Positions 45,601-54,506 are shown, counted from the first letter of the stretch. The stretch: DNA of 64,000 nt from an uncultured Gemmata sp. (GCA_937924775.1 CALDUT010000006.1:83230-147229); one strand, 5' to 3'. The notes: a model not told the origin generated them from the letters alone. Made by a program: numbers and translations.

Positions 45601-46035
45601 ATGCGTATGGCAGCGCTTTGGGCCGGATTGCCCGCGGCGGCTGTGGTGGTGGGTGTGGGCCTGTGGTTCACGCTCATCCCCGGTCGTTCGGGGGCGGGGT
45701 GAGGCCCCACGGGCTGCGGCCCCATCGGCGGTCTGCCGATGATGATGGATCCGTTTGGCGGATACGGTTATGGCCATGGGGCAACGGCCCTCCCTGGGAT
45801 GCCGCCCCCACCGCGACCGAATCCGGCTCCAGCCCCGGTGCGGCCTCTTGGTTCGCCAGCCCCCCGGACTTCCCCGGAACCGCAGCGTGCGCCGGTGGCG
45901 ATCACGCCCGTGGCGGTCGAACCGCCGCAGCCGGTGGTGGTGCCCGCCCCGGAACAGCTCGGGATTCGGCTGGAACCGGAATCGCGCCCGTTGATCCTAC
46001 CGCCACCCGCAAAATTCGGCATTCACCTCCCCTAG
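45601..46035 (+). pseudogene. Small exported proline-rich protein interrupted by an in-frame TGA
   Basis: An ATG at 45601 with an AAGGAAG ribosome site starts a signal-like segment (MRMAALWAGLPAAAVVVGVG, then LWFTLIPGRSGAG). A TGA at 45700-45702 follows. The same frame then stays open for 110 codons to a TAG (GPTGCGPIGGLPMMMDPFGG..., proline-rich, ending PPPAKFGIHLP). The two parts make sense as one exported protein, with TGA probably replacing TGG or GGA. A separate gene could start at the ATGs at 45739, but it has no ribosome site. Confidence 0.6.
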
Positions 46036-46040
46036 TATGA

Positions 46041-46061
46041 CGGGGGGCTGTTAGCCCCCCG
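46041..46061 (+). terminator. GC-rich hairpin after the interrupted gene
   Basis: CGGGGGGCT (46041-46049) pairs with AGCCCCCCG (46053-46061) around a 3-nt loop, 6 nt after the TAG. No T-run follows, so it may be a Rho-assisted terminator or a dispersed genomic repeat. Confidence 0.4.
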
Positions 46062-46458
46062 GCGTTCCCTACTGCGTCCGCCTTCGGATTGCGGGTAAAA
46101 ATTTCATCAAATTTCACTCACAGCCGAATTCCGATCATTCTCGGGAATTTAAGGAACGCTTGTGTCGGGATGGACAACACAAGAATGGGAGAATTGGCTT
46201 CTCCACGCAGCTTGCGCGAGGAACTATTTCAGACGTATTCATAATTGGATTATTACGAGACAAAAATTGCTAATTTCTTTATGAAGTTCTCTTGGACACA
46301 GTCAATCCGCATTTAGCATAGTGTCAGGATGTACCGGTTCTCGCCTCCCGCCTTAGAACCGGTGGAACTTATCCACACACTCTAGGCGACCCTGACCTCG
46401 CCAGCCCATGTGCGGCCGCAGGAATCGTCTAGTCGTACCCACCCTCGGAGAACGCAGG
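46062..46458. other. AT-rich intergenic region with hairpin and DnaA box
   Basis: 397 nt, markedly more AT-rich than its surroundings (especially 46225-46320). Near its right end a 9-bp perfect inverted repeat (ACCGGTTCT 46333-46341, AGAACCGGT 46355-46363) precedes TTATCCACA. It lies upstream of the PEP-CTERM gene and presumably holds its promoter. Confidence 0.6.
46369..46377 (+). promoter_or_regulatory. Perfect DnaA box
   Basis: TTATCCACA, an exact match to the consensus DnaA box, 6 nt after a 9-bp inverted repeat in an AT-rich region. It is a single box, about 12.5 kb from dnaA. Confidence 0.5.
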
Positions 46459-47181
46459 ATGATTCCTCGCCTTATCAGCCATTGTCTGGTTGTGTTTGGC
46501 CTTCTCATCACGACAACAAACAGCTCCGCAGCCCCAGTCACATTTGCGGGGAACGGCTTTTTGGGAGATTTCACCGGATCACTGGACTACAACTCGACCA
46601 CACACACCATTACTGTCACCCTGACCAACGCTAGCAGCACATTACCGGGGGGAATGATCACCGGCTTTGCTTTCAACTTGCCGAACCAACCAGGGAATGT
46701 GACGGGGGTAACTTACACTGCCCAAGGTCCGCATGGGACATTATTCAGCCTGTTGGGCGGCCCTTCTTTTTCTAATTCTGTGAATGTCGCGCCCTACGGG
46801 GACGCGGATATTGGAGCTGCATTGGATGGAGATTGGCTGGGGGGTGGTAATCCCAATCAGGGTCTGGCTATTGGACAAACCGGCACTTATACTTTCCAGC
46901 TGACCGGTAACGCAACCTATCTCAACGCACTCACAGCTCAAGCCATCTTCGACACCCAGACCAATGGTGGTGGGGAAGCGGCCAATTTTCTGGTCCGATT
47001 CCGTGGCTTCGACAATGGTGGCAGTGATAAAGTCCCCGCCGTTGAGGGGGATACAATTCCACCCGAGTCGGGCGGGTCTCCGGAAATCCCCGAGCCGGCG
47101 ACGATCGCGGTGTTGGGGGCGATGGCCGGTTTGGGGGCGTTGGGTTACCGCGTCCGCCGGAAGAATCGGGCTAGAGAATGA
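46459..47181 (+). CDS. PEP-CTERM sorting-domain protein
   Basis: 240 residues from the ATG at 46459 (GGAG at 46447-46450). Signal peptide: MIPRLISHCLVVFGLLITTTNSSA. The mature domain is beta-rich and glycine/asparagine-rich (FAGNGFLGDFTGSLDYNST, TFQLTGNATYLNALTAQAIFD). The C-terminus is a classical PEP-CTERM signal: PEPATIAVLGAMAGLGALGY followed by the basic RVRRKNRARE. Such proteins are processed by an exosortase and placed at the cell surface or in exopolysaccharide. No exosortase gene is in the window. Codon composition is less GC-rich than in neighbouring genes, consistent with the AT-rich upstream region. Confidence 0.88.
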   Translation: MIPRLISHCLVVFGLLITTTNSSAAPVTFAGNGFLGDFTGSLDYNSTTHTITVTLTNASSTLPGGMITGFAFNLPNQPGNVTGVTYTAQGPHGTLFSLLGGPSFSNSVNVAPYGDADIGAALDGDWLGGGNPNQGLAIGQTGTYTFQLTGNATYLNALTAQAIFDTQTNGGGEAANFLVRFRGFDNGGSDKVPAVEGDTIPPESGGSPEIPEPATIAVLGAMAGLGALGYRVRRKNRARE

Positions 47182-47244
47182 GTTCTCACCATGCTGTTGG
47201 GTGAACCGCTCCGCAGCATGCAAGGCGGTTCATTTCGTGACCGA

Positions 47245-47298
47245 TTATTTCACCAATTCCAGCACTGCCCAAAGCGACTCGTCCTGGTGTGTGGAAGG
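47245..47298 (-). pseudogene. Duplicated 3' end of the CBM9-like gene
   Basis: On the minus strand this reads PSTHQDESLWAVLELVK then TAA. The true gene, 73 nt away, ends FTEDPSLWAVLELVK then TGA. The nucleotide match is clear over about 42 nt. It is the end of a lost tandem copy, or a partial duplication. Confidence 0.65.
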
Positions 47299-47317
47299 CT
47301 AGAAGTATCGCCGCGGA

Positions 47318-47983
47318 TCATTTCACCAATTCGAGGACCGCCCAGAGCGAGGGGTCTTCCGTGAAGGGGAAATCCCAACCGATGTTCAAAAATTGGTCAC
47401 CTCGTTCGTGATCGCGGACGCAGTAATAGAAACCGAGGCGGGGGTGTTCGTGCGGGTCGAAGCCGTAAAGAACTGTGGCCGGCAGGAACGCTTCGAGCCG
47501 GTAGCCGCCTGTGCGGCGGTGGGCGCGAAACAGCACATCGTCGCGCTGGGCCGGGGGGGCATCCTGCAAGGCCCGATGGATTTTCAATGGAGTGAAGAAG
47601 GGGTCGTCTTTCTCCGGTCCCCCCCCGGTGGGGCTGAAGAGGAACTGCTGGCAATAGCGGCTGGCGCGGTGACTGGTGCGAGCGTCGCGGGTGTCGATCC
47701 ACAGCCGCAGTCCGTCGGAACTGAGGGGTTTGTCGGCATCGCCCACCGGTTCGTGCTGTTTGCCGGTCACTTCGACTTGAACCGCCAGCCCGAAATCGTT
47801 CCACGCCAGCCGGACATCGGCAAAGTTCGTTTGGCCGTCGAGGGCGGCGAAGTTGTCGATCCGCGCCCGCTTGGGGAGTTCGAGGAGGTGTTGGCCATCG
47901 TCAGTATCGCGTGGCATGTCCGGAACAAAAGGGCACGGATGAGCGATGCGTACAAGGAAGCGAGGGGGGAGAATCGGCGGCAT
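47318..47983 (-). CDS. Carbohydrate-binding family 9-like protein
   Basis: 221 residues. The beta-sandwich pattern fits CBM9/DOMON-like domains found in planctomycetes: NFAALDGQTNFADVRLAWNDFGLAVQVEVTGK, then GLRLWIDTRDARTSHRASRYCQQFLFSP, then FRAHRRTGGYRLEAFLPATVLYGFDPHEHPRLGFYYCVRDHERGDQFLNIG. No clear signal peptide is seen, so the location is uncertain. Ligand unknown. The 3' end has a degenerate duplicate just downstream. Confidence 0.72.
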   Translation of the reverse strand: MPPILPPRFLVRIAHPCPFVPDMPRDTDDGQHLLELPKRARIDNFAALDGQTNFADVRLAWNDFGLAVQVEVTGKQHEPVGDADKPLSSDGLRLWIDTRDARTSHRASRYCQQFLFSPTGGGPEKDDPFFTPLKIHRALQDAPPAQRDDVLFRAHRRTGGYRLEAFLPATVLYGFDPHEHPRLGFYYCVRDHERGDQFLNIGWDFPFTEDPSLWAVLELVK

Positions 47984-48203
47984 AGCGGGAATCCTTCCAG
48001 GGAGGGCATGGAGTTACCGTAGGGGAAACGTCATCCCCACGACCAGCAGGCCGCGATAACCTCGCCGCGGCCACCCCAAGCAGTGTCGGAATTTCCGACA
48101 CTGTCACTGCGATGGTGGAAGAAGCCAGCCAGCACCGACGGCGCCGCCCCGGGGCCGATTTCGCCAACTTCTTCCCGGTGGTTGGTTGACGGGAGGCATC
48201 AGT

Positions 48204-49190
48204 TCAATCCCCCAACGGCTGGACGGGGGCGGTCAGCGGGGGGTTCAACAGGCTGCGTTCCAGCACTTCTTTGGCTTTGTCGAACTCCGGCTGCCAGGTG
48301 ATTTCCGGCCAGCGGTTCTTCATGCAATCGCGGACTTTCTCCAAGGTATTGCGGGCCATGTGCGGGCACTTGTTGCACGCACAGGTAATGCCCGGAACCC
48401 CCAAGTAGGTGTGCTGCGGGTAACGGCGCTGCAATTCCCACATCATGTTGGCCTCGGTGGCCACGAGAAACTCGGTCGGTTGCGTGTAGGTGCCCACATG
48501 GCGGATCATCGCCTCAGTACCGCCGACGAAATCCGCCAAATCGAGAATGTTCTTGGGGCACTCTGGGTGGGCAATCGTCACCGCCTGGGGGTGTTCCTTC
48601 TTCTGCTGGATGAGATCCGCGACGCTGAAAATTTCGTGGACCATGCACGAACCGTCCCAGAGAATCATGGGGCGGCCCGTGACCTCTTGCAGGTAGCGGC
48701 CCAAGTGTTTATCGGGTACGAAGAGAATCTCGTAGCCAGGGGGAACTTTGTCGCGGACCACCTCAACGGCGTTGCCACTGGTGACCACCCAATCCGACAG
48801 AGCCTTGACCTTGGCCGAGGAATTGATGTAGCAGACGGTTTGGAATTTCCGGTCGTTGGCGCGGAGCATTTCCTGGTAGCGAGCGAGTTTGTCGGCCGGG
48901 CAGGCATCGACGAGGCTGCAACCGGCCTGGAGGTCGGGCAGCAGCACCGTTTTGCTCGGGTTGAGCATTTTGGCGGTTTCGGCCATAAACAGCACGCCGC
49001 AGAAGACGATGACCGGGGAATTCACCTTGGTCGCTTCGCGGGCGAGTTTGAGGCTATCCCCGGTGACATCCGCCAGGGCCTGAATGTCGCCCTCTTGGTA
49101 GTAGTGGGCGAGGATGGTGGCTCCGAGTTGTTGTTTGAGTTCCAGAATTTCGGCCGACAGGTCGTCGACGAGGGGGGCAACAGCCGGCAT
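48204..49190 (-). CDS. nadA: Quinolinate synthase A
   Basis: 328 residues from an ATG preceded by AAGGAG; the frame upstream to 49307 has no support. Motifs: [77 protein letters not shown] and [18 protein letters not shown], including the three cysteines that bind the [4Fe-4S] cluster. It condenses iminoaspartate with dihydroxyacetone phosphate to quinolinate for NAD synthesis. nadB and nadC are not adjacent. It is divergent from sthA. Confidence 0.96.
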   Translation of the reverse strand: MPAVAPLVDDLSAEILELKQQLGATILAHYYQEGDIQALADVTGDSLKLAREATKVNSPVIVFCGVLFMAETAKMLNPSKTVLLPDLQAGCSLVDACPADKLARYQEMLRANDRKFQTVCYINSSAKVKALSDWVVTSGNAVEVVRDKVPPGYEILFVPDKHLGRYLQEVTGRPMILWDGSCMVHEIFSVADLIQQKKEHPQAVTIAHPECPKNILDLADFVGGTEAMIRHVGTYTQPTEFLVATEANMMWELQRRYPQHTYLGVPGITCACNKCPHMARNTLEKVRDCMKNRWPEITWQPEFDKAKEVLERSLLNPPLTAPVQPLGD

Positions 49191-49347
49191 GATCGGCTCC
49201 TTGTTTTTCGTGTGGCGGAGGGCCAACCCACGCAACGTGCAATTGTTTCTGGCATCATACGCCGCGGGGATACGAAAACGAACGGGAAAAGCTCGCAGAT
49301 TGCGCATAAGATGCCGTCAGACCCCGTAGCTATCGGGAGTTCGTCGT

Positions 49348-50790
49348 ATGTCCAAAGTGCAGTATTTCGATGTGGTGGTGCTGGGGGCGGGGCCCGGCGG
49401 CGTGGCCGCGGCCGACACGGCGGCGCTGTTGGGCCGACGGGTGGCGGTGGTGGAGAAAAACGCCATGGTCGGTGGGGCGGCCGTCAACACCGGAACCATT
49501 CCCAGCAAAACCTTGCGGGAAACGGCCTTGGCTATCGCCGGTGTGAAAGCCCGGGCCTTGATCGGGATTGACCTGTCGGTGCAACGCCAAGCCAAAGTGG
49601 AAGATCTGATGCGGCATGAACGGGCGGTCAAAGCCTCGGAATCGCAGCAGATGCGAACCCTGCTCGACCGCTACGGCGTGATGGTCTTTCACGGTACCGG
49701 GCGATTCCTCGATCCGCACACCATTCGCGTCGAGCATCCCACGCCGCCCGGCGGCTTCACCGATCTGCGGGCCGAGAAAATCATCATTGCCATCGGCTCC
49801 AAACCGGTACGGCCGCCGGTGTTCCCGTTCGAGCATCCACGGGTGCATGATTCCGACGAATTGCTGTACATCACCTCGATTCCCCGGTCGCTGGCGGTTA
49901 TCGGCGCGGGGGTCATCGGCAGTGAATACGCCTGCATGTTCGCGATTCTGGGGGTGCGTGTCCATCTGATCGATGGCCGCGATACTCTCTTACCCTTTCT
50001 GGATCCGGATTTGTCGCAAGCCCTCACGCAGGCGATGAAAGATGAAGGGATTGTGTTCTGGTGGAAGGATGCAGTCGAAGCCTGCCATGCCCCGCGGACC
50101 GGGGAAATCGAATTACGCCTCAAATCGGGCCGGGAACTGGCCGTCGATCATGTGTTGGTGTGCGCGGGCCGCACCAGTGCCGCCGCGGCTTTACGCCCGG
50201 AACTGGCCGGGTTCGGCCTGACCCCGCGGGGGCTGATTCCGGTCGATGAACACTTCCGCACCACCGTGCCACACATCTACGCGGTCGGCGATGTGATTGG
50301 CTTCCCGGCCCTGGCCAGCACCAGCGCCGAACAAGGCCGGGTGGCCGCCTGCCACGCCTGTGGTTCCAATGCCAAACAAGCGTTGGCGAAGTTCCTGCCC
50401 GCGGGGATTTACACCATTCCCGAAGTCAGCGCGGTGGGGATGACCGAACCGGAGGTGAAAGACAAGGGAATTCCCTACATCGTCGGCCGGGCCCACTACC
50501 AGCAAAACCCCCGCGGCAAGATCATCGGGGAAAAAACCGGCTTTCTGAAACTCATTTTCAGCCGCGACGAACTGAAACTGCTCGGCGTGCATGTGATCGG
50601 CGAACAAGCCTCCGAATTAGTCCACATCGGCCTCGTGGCCATGATGACCGGCGGCGACGCCAACCTCTTTCTCAGCACCTGCTTCAATTACCCCACACTC
50701 GGCGACTTATACAAATTGGCCACGCACGACGCCATTCTCCAACGGGCCGAACTCCGCGGCCTTCTCAACCCGGCCCTCAGCCGCTGGTAA
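49348..50790 (+). CDS. sthA: Soluble pyridine nucleotide transhydrogenase
   Basis: 480 residues. The N-terminal FAD motif is VVVLGAGPGGVAAADTAALLG. Where lipoamide dehydrogenases have the redox-active GGTCLNVGCIPSK, this protein has GGAAVNTGTIPSKTLRE, lacking both cysteines, which is the hallmark of SthA (Si-specific NAD(P)+ transhydrogenase). The NAD(P)-binding motif AVIGAGVIGSEYACMFAILG, the second FAD motif YAVGDVIGFPALASTSAEQGR and the dimer-interface domain follow. It balances NADPH and NADH in the cytoplasm. A hairpin lies just downstream. Confidence 0.93.
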   Translation: MSKVQYFDVVVLGAGPGGVAAADTAALLGRRVAVVEKNAMVGGAAVNTGTIPSKTLRETALAIAGVKARALIGIDLSVQRQAKVEDLMRHERAVKASESQQMRTLLDRYGVMVFHGTGRFLDPHTIRVEHPTPPGGFTDLRAEKIIIAIGSKPVRPPVFPFEHPRVHDSDELLYITSIPRSLAVIGAGVIGSEYACMFAILGVRVHLIDGRDTLLPFLDPDLSQALTQAMKDEGIVFWWKDAVEACHAPRTGEIELRLKSGRELAVDHVLVCAGRTSAAAALRPELAGFGLTPRGLIPVDEHFRTTVPHIYAVGDVIGFPALASTSAEQGRVAACHACGSNAKQALAKFLPAGIYTIPEVSAVGMTEPEVKDKGIPYIVGRAHYQQNPRGKIIGEKTGFLKLIFSRDELKLLGVHVIGEQASELVHIGLVAMMTGGDANLFLSTCFNYPTLGDLYKLATHDAILQRAELRGLLNPALSRW

Positions 50791-50806
50791 GCCCCCGAAG
50801 CCCCCC

Positions 50807-50840
50807 AACCCGGTTCTCCACGGGCGGCTACCGGGTTCGT
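50807..50840 (+). terminator. Terminator-like hairpin after sthA
   Basis: AACCCGGT (50807-50814) pairs with ACCGGGTT (50830-50837) around a 15-nt loop and is followed by CGTTGTCG. There is no strong T-run, so it is a weak terminator at best. Confidence 0.45.
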
Positions 50841-50928
50841 TGTCGCCACTATGTGTGCGTACAATAGCGAAACGAACTGGATATCGCGACCCACGGCCTT
50901 CACCTTGACGCCATTGCCAAAACTGCCT

Positions 50929-51816
50929 ATGTCCACCACTCCTCGGCCTGTACACACAAGTGTATTGCCGGCCGAAACGCTCGCTTGGCTCGACCCGCAA
51001 CCGGGCCAAACATGGGTCGATTGCACCGTCGGCAGCGGCGGGCATACCCGCTTGTTGGCCGAACGGGTGGCCCCCACGGGCCGCGTCCTAGGACTTGACC
51101 AAGACCCGGCCATGCTCGAACTGGCCCGGCAGCAATGTGCGGAACTGCCGATTGTGTGGATTCATGCGAATTTTGATCAACTAAGTGATATTTTGATCAG
51201 ACACGGTCTCGCTCAAGTGGATGGGGTTTTCGCCGATCTGGGCTTTTGTTCGGATCAACTGGCCTGTGCGGAACGCGGATTCAGCTTCCGCGACGATGGC
51301 CCGCTTGACATGCGGTTGGACCCGACACAAGCAACCACCGCGGCCGAACTGGTAAACACGCTCAGTGAAGCCGCCTTGGCCGACGTCTTCTGGGAATATG
51401 GCGAAGAACGGTACAGCCGCCGGGTGGCCCGCCGCATCGTCGAGCGCCGCCGGGCCAAACCGTTCACAACCACTCAGGAGTTGGCGGAACTGGTACGTCA
51501 GTGTGTGCCGCGTTCGGGCACCATCGACCCGGCCACGCGGGTGTTCCAAGCCCTCCGCATTGCCGTCAACGACGAACTCGGCTGCCTCGAACGGCTGTTG
51601 GCGGTCCTGCCGCGGGTGGTTCGCCCCGGAGGGAAAGTTGGCATTATCAGCTTCCATTCGCTGGAAGATCGGCGGGTGAAGCAGGCTTTCCGCACTCCGG
51701 GGGTGTGGCAACCACTGACCCCAAAGCCTGTGCAAGCCACAGCTGAGGAAATTCAGCGCAATCCGCGGGCCCGCAGTGCCAAACTGCGGGTGGCGCAGCG
51801 ATGGACCGATGTTTGA
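50929..51816 (+). CDS. rsmH: 16S rRNA (cytosine(1402)-N(4))-methyltransferase
   Basis: 295 residues from the ATG at 50929 (MSTTPRPVHTSVLPAETLAWL), matching the RsmH start HxSVLLxExxxxL. The SAM motif is WVDCTVGSGGHTRLLAERV. ADLGFCSDQL, GFSFRDDGPLDMRLD, RRIVERRRAKPFTTTQELAELV, TRVFQALRIAVNDEL and ISFHSLEDRRVKQAF follow. It methylates C1402 in the ribosomal decoding centre. In most bacteria it opens the division and cell wall cluster (mraZ-rsmH-ftsL-ftsI). Here none of those genes follow, as expected for planctomycetes; a proline-rich membrane protein takes the next place. Confidence 0.95.
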   Translation: MSTTPRPVHTSVLPAETLAWLDPQPGQTWVDCTVGSGGHTRLLAERVAPTGRVLGLDQDPAMLELARQQCAELPIVWIHANFDQLSDILIRHGLAQVDGVFADLGFCSDQLACAERGFSFRDDGPLDMRLDPTQATTAAELVNTLSEAALADVFWEYGEERYSRRVARRIVERRRAKPFTTTQELAELVRQCVPRSGTIDPATRVFQALRIAVNDELGCLERLLAVLPRVVRPGGKVGIISFHSLEDRRVKQAFRTPGVWQPLTPKPVQATAEEIQRNPRARSAKLRVAQRWTDV

Positions 51817-51854
51817 ATACCCACGAAACGCTAGCACCTTTTTGAGGGTCAAGG

Positions 51855-53657
51855 ATGACCGAACCGATTGCCGTGGATGTCCCGGGCAAACCGGCGTTTT
51901 CCCGCTCCACACCATCGCCTTTGCCAACAACCGCTTCGGCCATTGCCGCGTCGGCGGCTTTGCCAGCAGCCAGCCCGGCGGTGAGCGTTCCTCTGACTCC
52001 GGGCAAGGCCACCGGGGAGACGCCGCCCGCCACAGCGACCGAACCCCCGGAGACGCCCCCTCCGGCCGGGACCGAGGCTCCCGCGGATTCACCCCCCGCC
52101 GCCACAACCACCCATCCGCGGGCCACTTTGGCCGCTGGGTGGGCCCGAGGGGTCAAGAAACCCGCGGTGACAGCGGCTTTGGCCGCGGTGAGCGTGGCAG
52201 CGGGTGTCGCGGTGGTTCGCTGGGTACTGCCGCAGCAGTCGGCGTCGCCTCCGCCGGTTAGCACCAATTGGCCGAATGAGGAGACCGTCATCCGGCGTGA
52301 CCGTTCTCCCAGCTTCACCGGCACCCAGCCAGCGGCTTCGGCTCCGTTGCCAGCGCCGACCGTGACCGAAGAACCGGTCGCTCCGCGTTCATCCCACCCG
52401 AGTTCAGCACCGCCGGTTGCTTCCGCCGAGCCGCCCAAGCTGCCCATTCCCCCGGTGATGGAGCCGCCTCCAATAACACCCGCTAGCGGGTTAGAACCGA
52501 CCGTCCCAGCGGTCCCGCCAGCGAACCCGGCTCCGGCGAACCTGCCAGTACCCCCCCCCAGTATCAGTCCACCGGCGAATCTCAGCCCCGGGGCCGGAAC
52601 ACTGCCGCCCATTCCCGACGTCGCCCAGGCTAGTGGCACGAACCCGCCCCCGGTACCGGATGTGCTACCCCCCGACCGGCCACCGTTACCAGCCATGCCC
52701 GCACCCCCGAGTTCCGGAAATCCACCGGCACCACCCGGGACACCTGGTGTTCCGCCCCCTTCGGTCCTTCCTCCCGCGGAATCTGGCATCCCGCCTGCGG
52801 TCAACCCGCCGGCGGCGCCCCCGGCCGCACCGACCCTTCCGGTACCCAACGTGGAACCTCCGACGCTGCCGCCAGCGCCCCAATTGGACCCGGTACCGCC
52901 GATTCCCACCCCCACGCCGCAGCCCGCCCTCCCCAGCCGCGAGAATAGCCCGGTGATTCCCCCCGTCGATCCGCAACCGAAACCGGCAAGCGACGGACAT
53001 GCGCCCCAGTCACCCCCGGTCCCACAGCCCGAACCGGGAGTCCCTACTGCTCCCCGGGCCACACCGCCGAGCGTGCTTCCACCCTCGGTCGATCCGGCCA
53101 GTTCGCCCAATCCACCTCAACCACAACAGAAGCCCGCGGTGGCCGAACCGCCGACCACACCCGGTACGCCAGCGTCGTACACCAAACCCAGCAGCACCCC
53201 TGCGGTGAAACCGCCCTTCCCCGAAACGCAACCGCGGACCACCTTCGACGTCGATCTGCACAATCCGAGTGCTACCGACACCTATGAATCGATCAGCCTG
53301 GAGTTTTACAACGATCGCCGCTTTGCTCATGCTCTGCGGGCGTTCAACCGCAACCAACCACTCCAAGGCGGCCGGATGGTGGAAATTCCACCGTTGCACA
53401 TTTTGCGGAAACAGTTCCCGGGCCTCATCAGCGGGGGGGCCGCCAACACCGGGGCCCAATGGGGCGCGGCCGACCGCCTCGACCCACCCCCTCCGGCCCG
53501 TAACACGTTCGTGGTTCCTCCCGGTGGACTCACCATGAAAGAAATCGCCCGGCGAATGCTCGGCAGTGAACAGCGCTGGAGCGAAATCTGGGACCTCAAC
53601 CCGCAGTATTCGCCCTCGGCACTACTGCCTGCGGGCACGGAGTTGAAAATGCCGTAA
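51855..53657 (+). CDS. Proline-rich membrane protein with C-terminal LysM-like repeats
   Basis: 600 residues. The first ~100 are low-complexity (Pro, Ala, Thr). A single membrane helix follows (about 105-125, KPAVTAALAAVSVAAGVAVVRWV), then about 320 residues of proline-rich linker without any fold. The end has two LysM-like segments: DTYESISLEFYNDRRFAHALRAFNRNQPLQGGRMVEIPPLHIL and FVVPPGGLTMKEIARRMLGSEQRWSEIWDLNPQYSP...GTELKMP. The topology suggests a cytoplasmic tail and an envelope-spanning linker presenting LysM modules to peptidoglycan. It is placed directly after rsmH (38 nt), where ftsL lies in other bacteria. Role in envelope or division is inference. Confidence 0.78.
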   Translation: MTEPIAVDVPGKPAFSRSTPSPLPTTASAIAASAALPAASPAVSVPLTPGKATGETPPATATEPPETPPPAGTEAPADSPPAATTTHPRATLAAGWARGVKKPAVTAALAAVSVAAGVAVVRWVLPQQSASPPPVSTNWPNEETVIRRDRSPSFTGTQPAASAPLPAPTVTEEPVAPRSSHPSSAPPVASAEPPKLPIPPVMEPPPITPASGLEPTVPAVPPANPAPANLPVPPPSISPPANLSPGAGTLPPIPDVAQASGTNPPPVPDVLPPDRPPLPAMPAPPSSGNPPAPPGTPGVPPPSVLPPAESGIPPAVNPPAAPPAAPTLPVPNVEPPTLPPAPQLDPVPPIPTPTPQPALPSRENSPVIPPVDPQPKPASDGHAPQSPPVPQPEPGVPTAPRATPPSVLPPSVDPASSPNPPQPQQKPAVAEPPTTPGTPASYTKPSSTPAVKPPFPETQPRTTFDVDLHNPSATDTYESISLEFYNDRRFAHALRAFNRNQPLQGGRMVEIPPLHILRKQFPGLISGGAANTGAQWGAADRLDPPPPARNTFVVPPGGLTMKEIARRMLGSEQRWSEIWDLNPQYSPSALLPAGTELKMP

Positions 53658-53779
53658 TTGCGCCGTCACACCCCGTGGTTTTTCACCATCCGCCAGTGAT
53701 GATCACCCCTGCTTCCGGTATAGTGTTTTGAAAGGACAAGGAATCCGGAAGCGTGGCGGTTGTCGCCGGAGAAGCGCTT

Positions 53780-54139
53780 ATGCTGAAGCGGTTTGTGGTG
53801 ATCACGGGGGCGGCGTGGGTGGCGTTGGCAGCCAGTGGTTGTAGCGGCCCAGATACGCTGATGCGCGAATTTTTGGCCAACCTCCATTTGTGTGCCGACC
53901 TCATCGAACGCAAGGCACCGCGGGAGAAAATTCAACGCGCCATCGAACGAGCCAACGCCAGCGCAGAGAAACTCAACAAAGAAAAACTCACCCCCGAACA
54001 GCAGGCCGACCTCTTCTACCGCTACGACGACCAACTGCAAGCCGTCAAAAAACGGCTCGAAGAGGCTCAGATCAAATGGAAGCTCGAAGGCGGCGAAGAA
54101 CTCCCGCCGCTGGTCATGGACCAACTGTTGAAGAGGTAA
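53780..54139 (+). CDS. Small helical lipoprotein
   Basis: 119 residues from the ATG at 53780 (GGAGAAG ribosome site); a GTG at 53753 in the same frame is less likely. The signal ends in VALAASGC, a lipobox. The mature part is a highly charged helix (LIERKAPREKIQRAIERANASAEKLNKEKL) with probable coiled-coil character. It is transcribed after the proline-rich LysM protein. Function unknown. Confidence 0.72.
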   Translation: MLKRFVVITGAAWVALAASGCSGPDTLMREFLANLHLCADLIERKAPREKIQRAIERANASAEKLNKEKLTPEQQADLFYRYDDQLQAVKKRLEEAQIKWKLEGGEELPPLVMDQLLKR

Positions 54140-54506
54140 GCTCAAAGCTCGGGCCGCGGGGGTGGGGGCTACCACCCGACAGGGGCGATGGCGGCTGTTG
54201 CCGATGTAAAAAAGCGTGCCAATTCCCAGGAAAAATCATGAAAAATTGATGAATATTCATATACTCAACAACCACAAGCCCTTCGGCGCGACGTTCTAAC
54301 AATCGCCGACGTTCCACGTGGAACATCGCGGCTACAAGTCGCCCTCCTCACGGCCGTTGGCCGATGCCAACGCGACCCGTCGCTAGCACCCGCCCACAGA
54401 AAACATAGCGAAATGGCTTTTTCCTCAATGGAATGGGCCGCGATCGCCCGTGGGCGATGGAGTAAACCGGCCCACGCCTCGGTGATCGGGGCCTCACGGC
54501 GATCGT
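54140..54506. other. Convergent intergenic region holding a parS site
   Basis: 367 nt between the lipoprotein and gyrB. An AT-rich stretch (54215-54280) and a parS-type site are the only features recognised. Confidence 0.6.
54311..54324 (+). promoter_or_regulatory. parS-type site 5
   Basis: Palindrome GTTCCACGTGGAAC preceded by GTTCTAACAATCGCCGAC, the same one-sided arm as at the other four sites. It lies downstream of gyrB. Confidence 0.88.

Noticed and set aside
48186..49571. 461-codon plus-strand frame opposite nadA
   Set aside because: It lies antisense to nadA and overlaps the sthA start. Its composition mirrors the GC-rich codon pattern of nadA, and no domain or ribosome site is seen.
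51647..53110. 487-codon glycine-rich minus-strand frame
   Set aside because: It is the antisense shadow of the proline-rich protein (proline codons read backwards give glycine) and also crosses the rsmH end.
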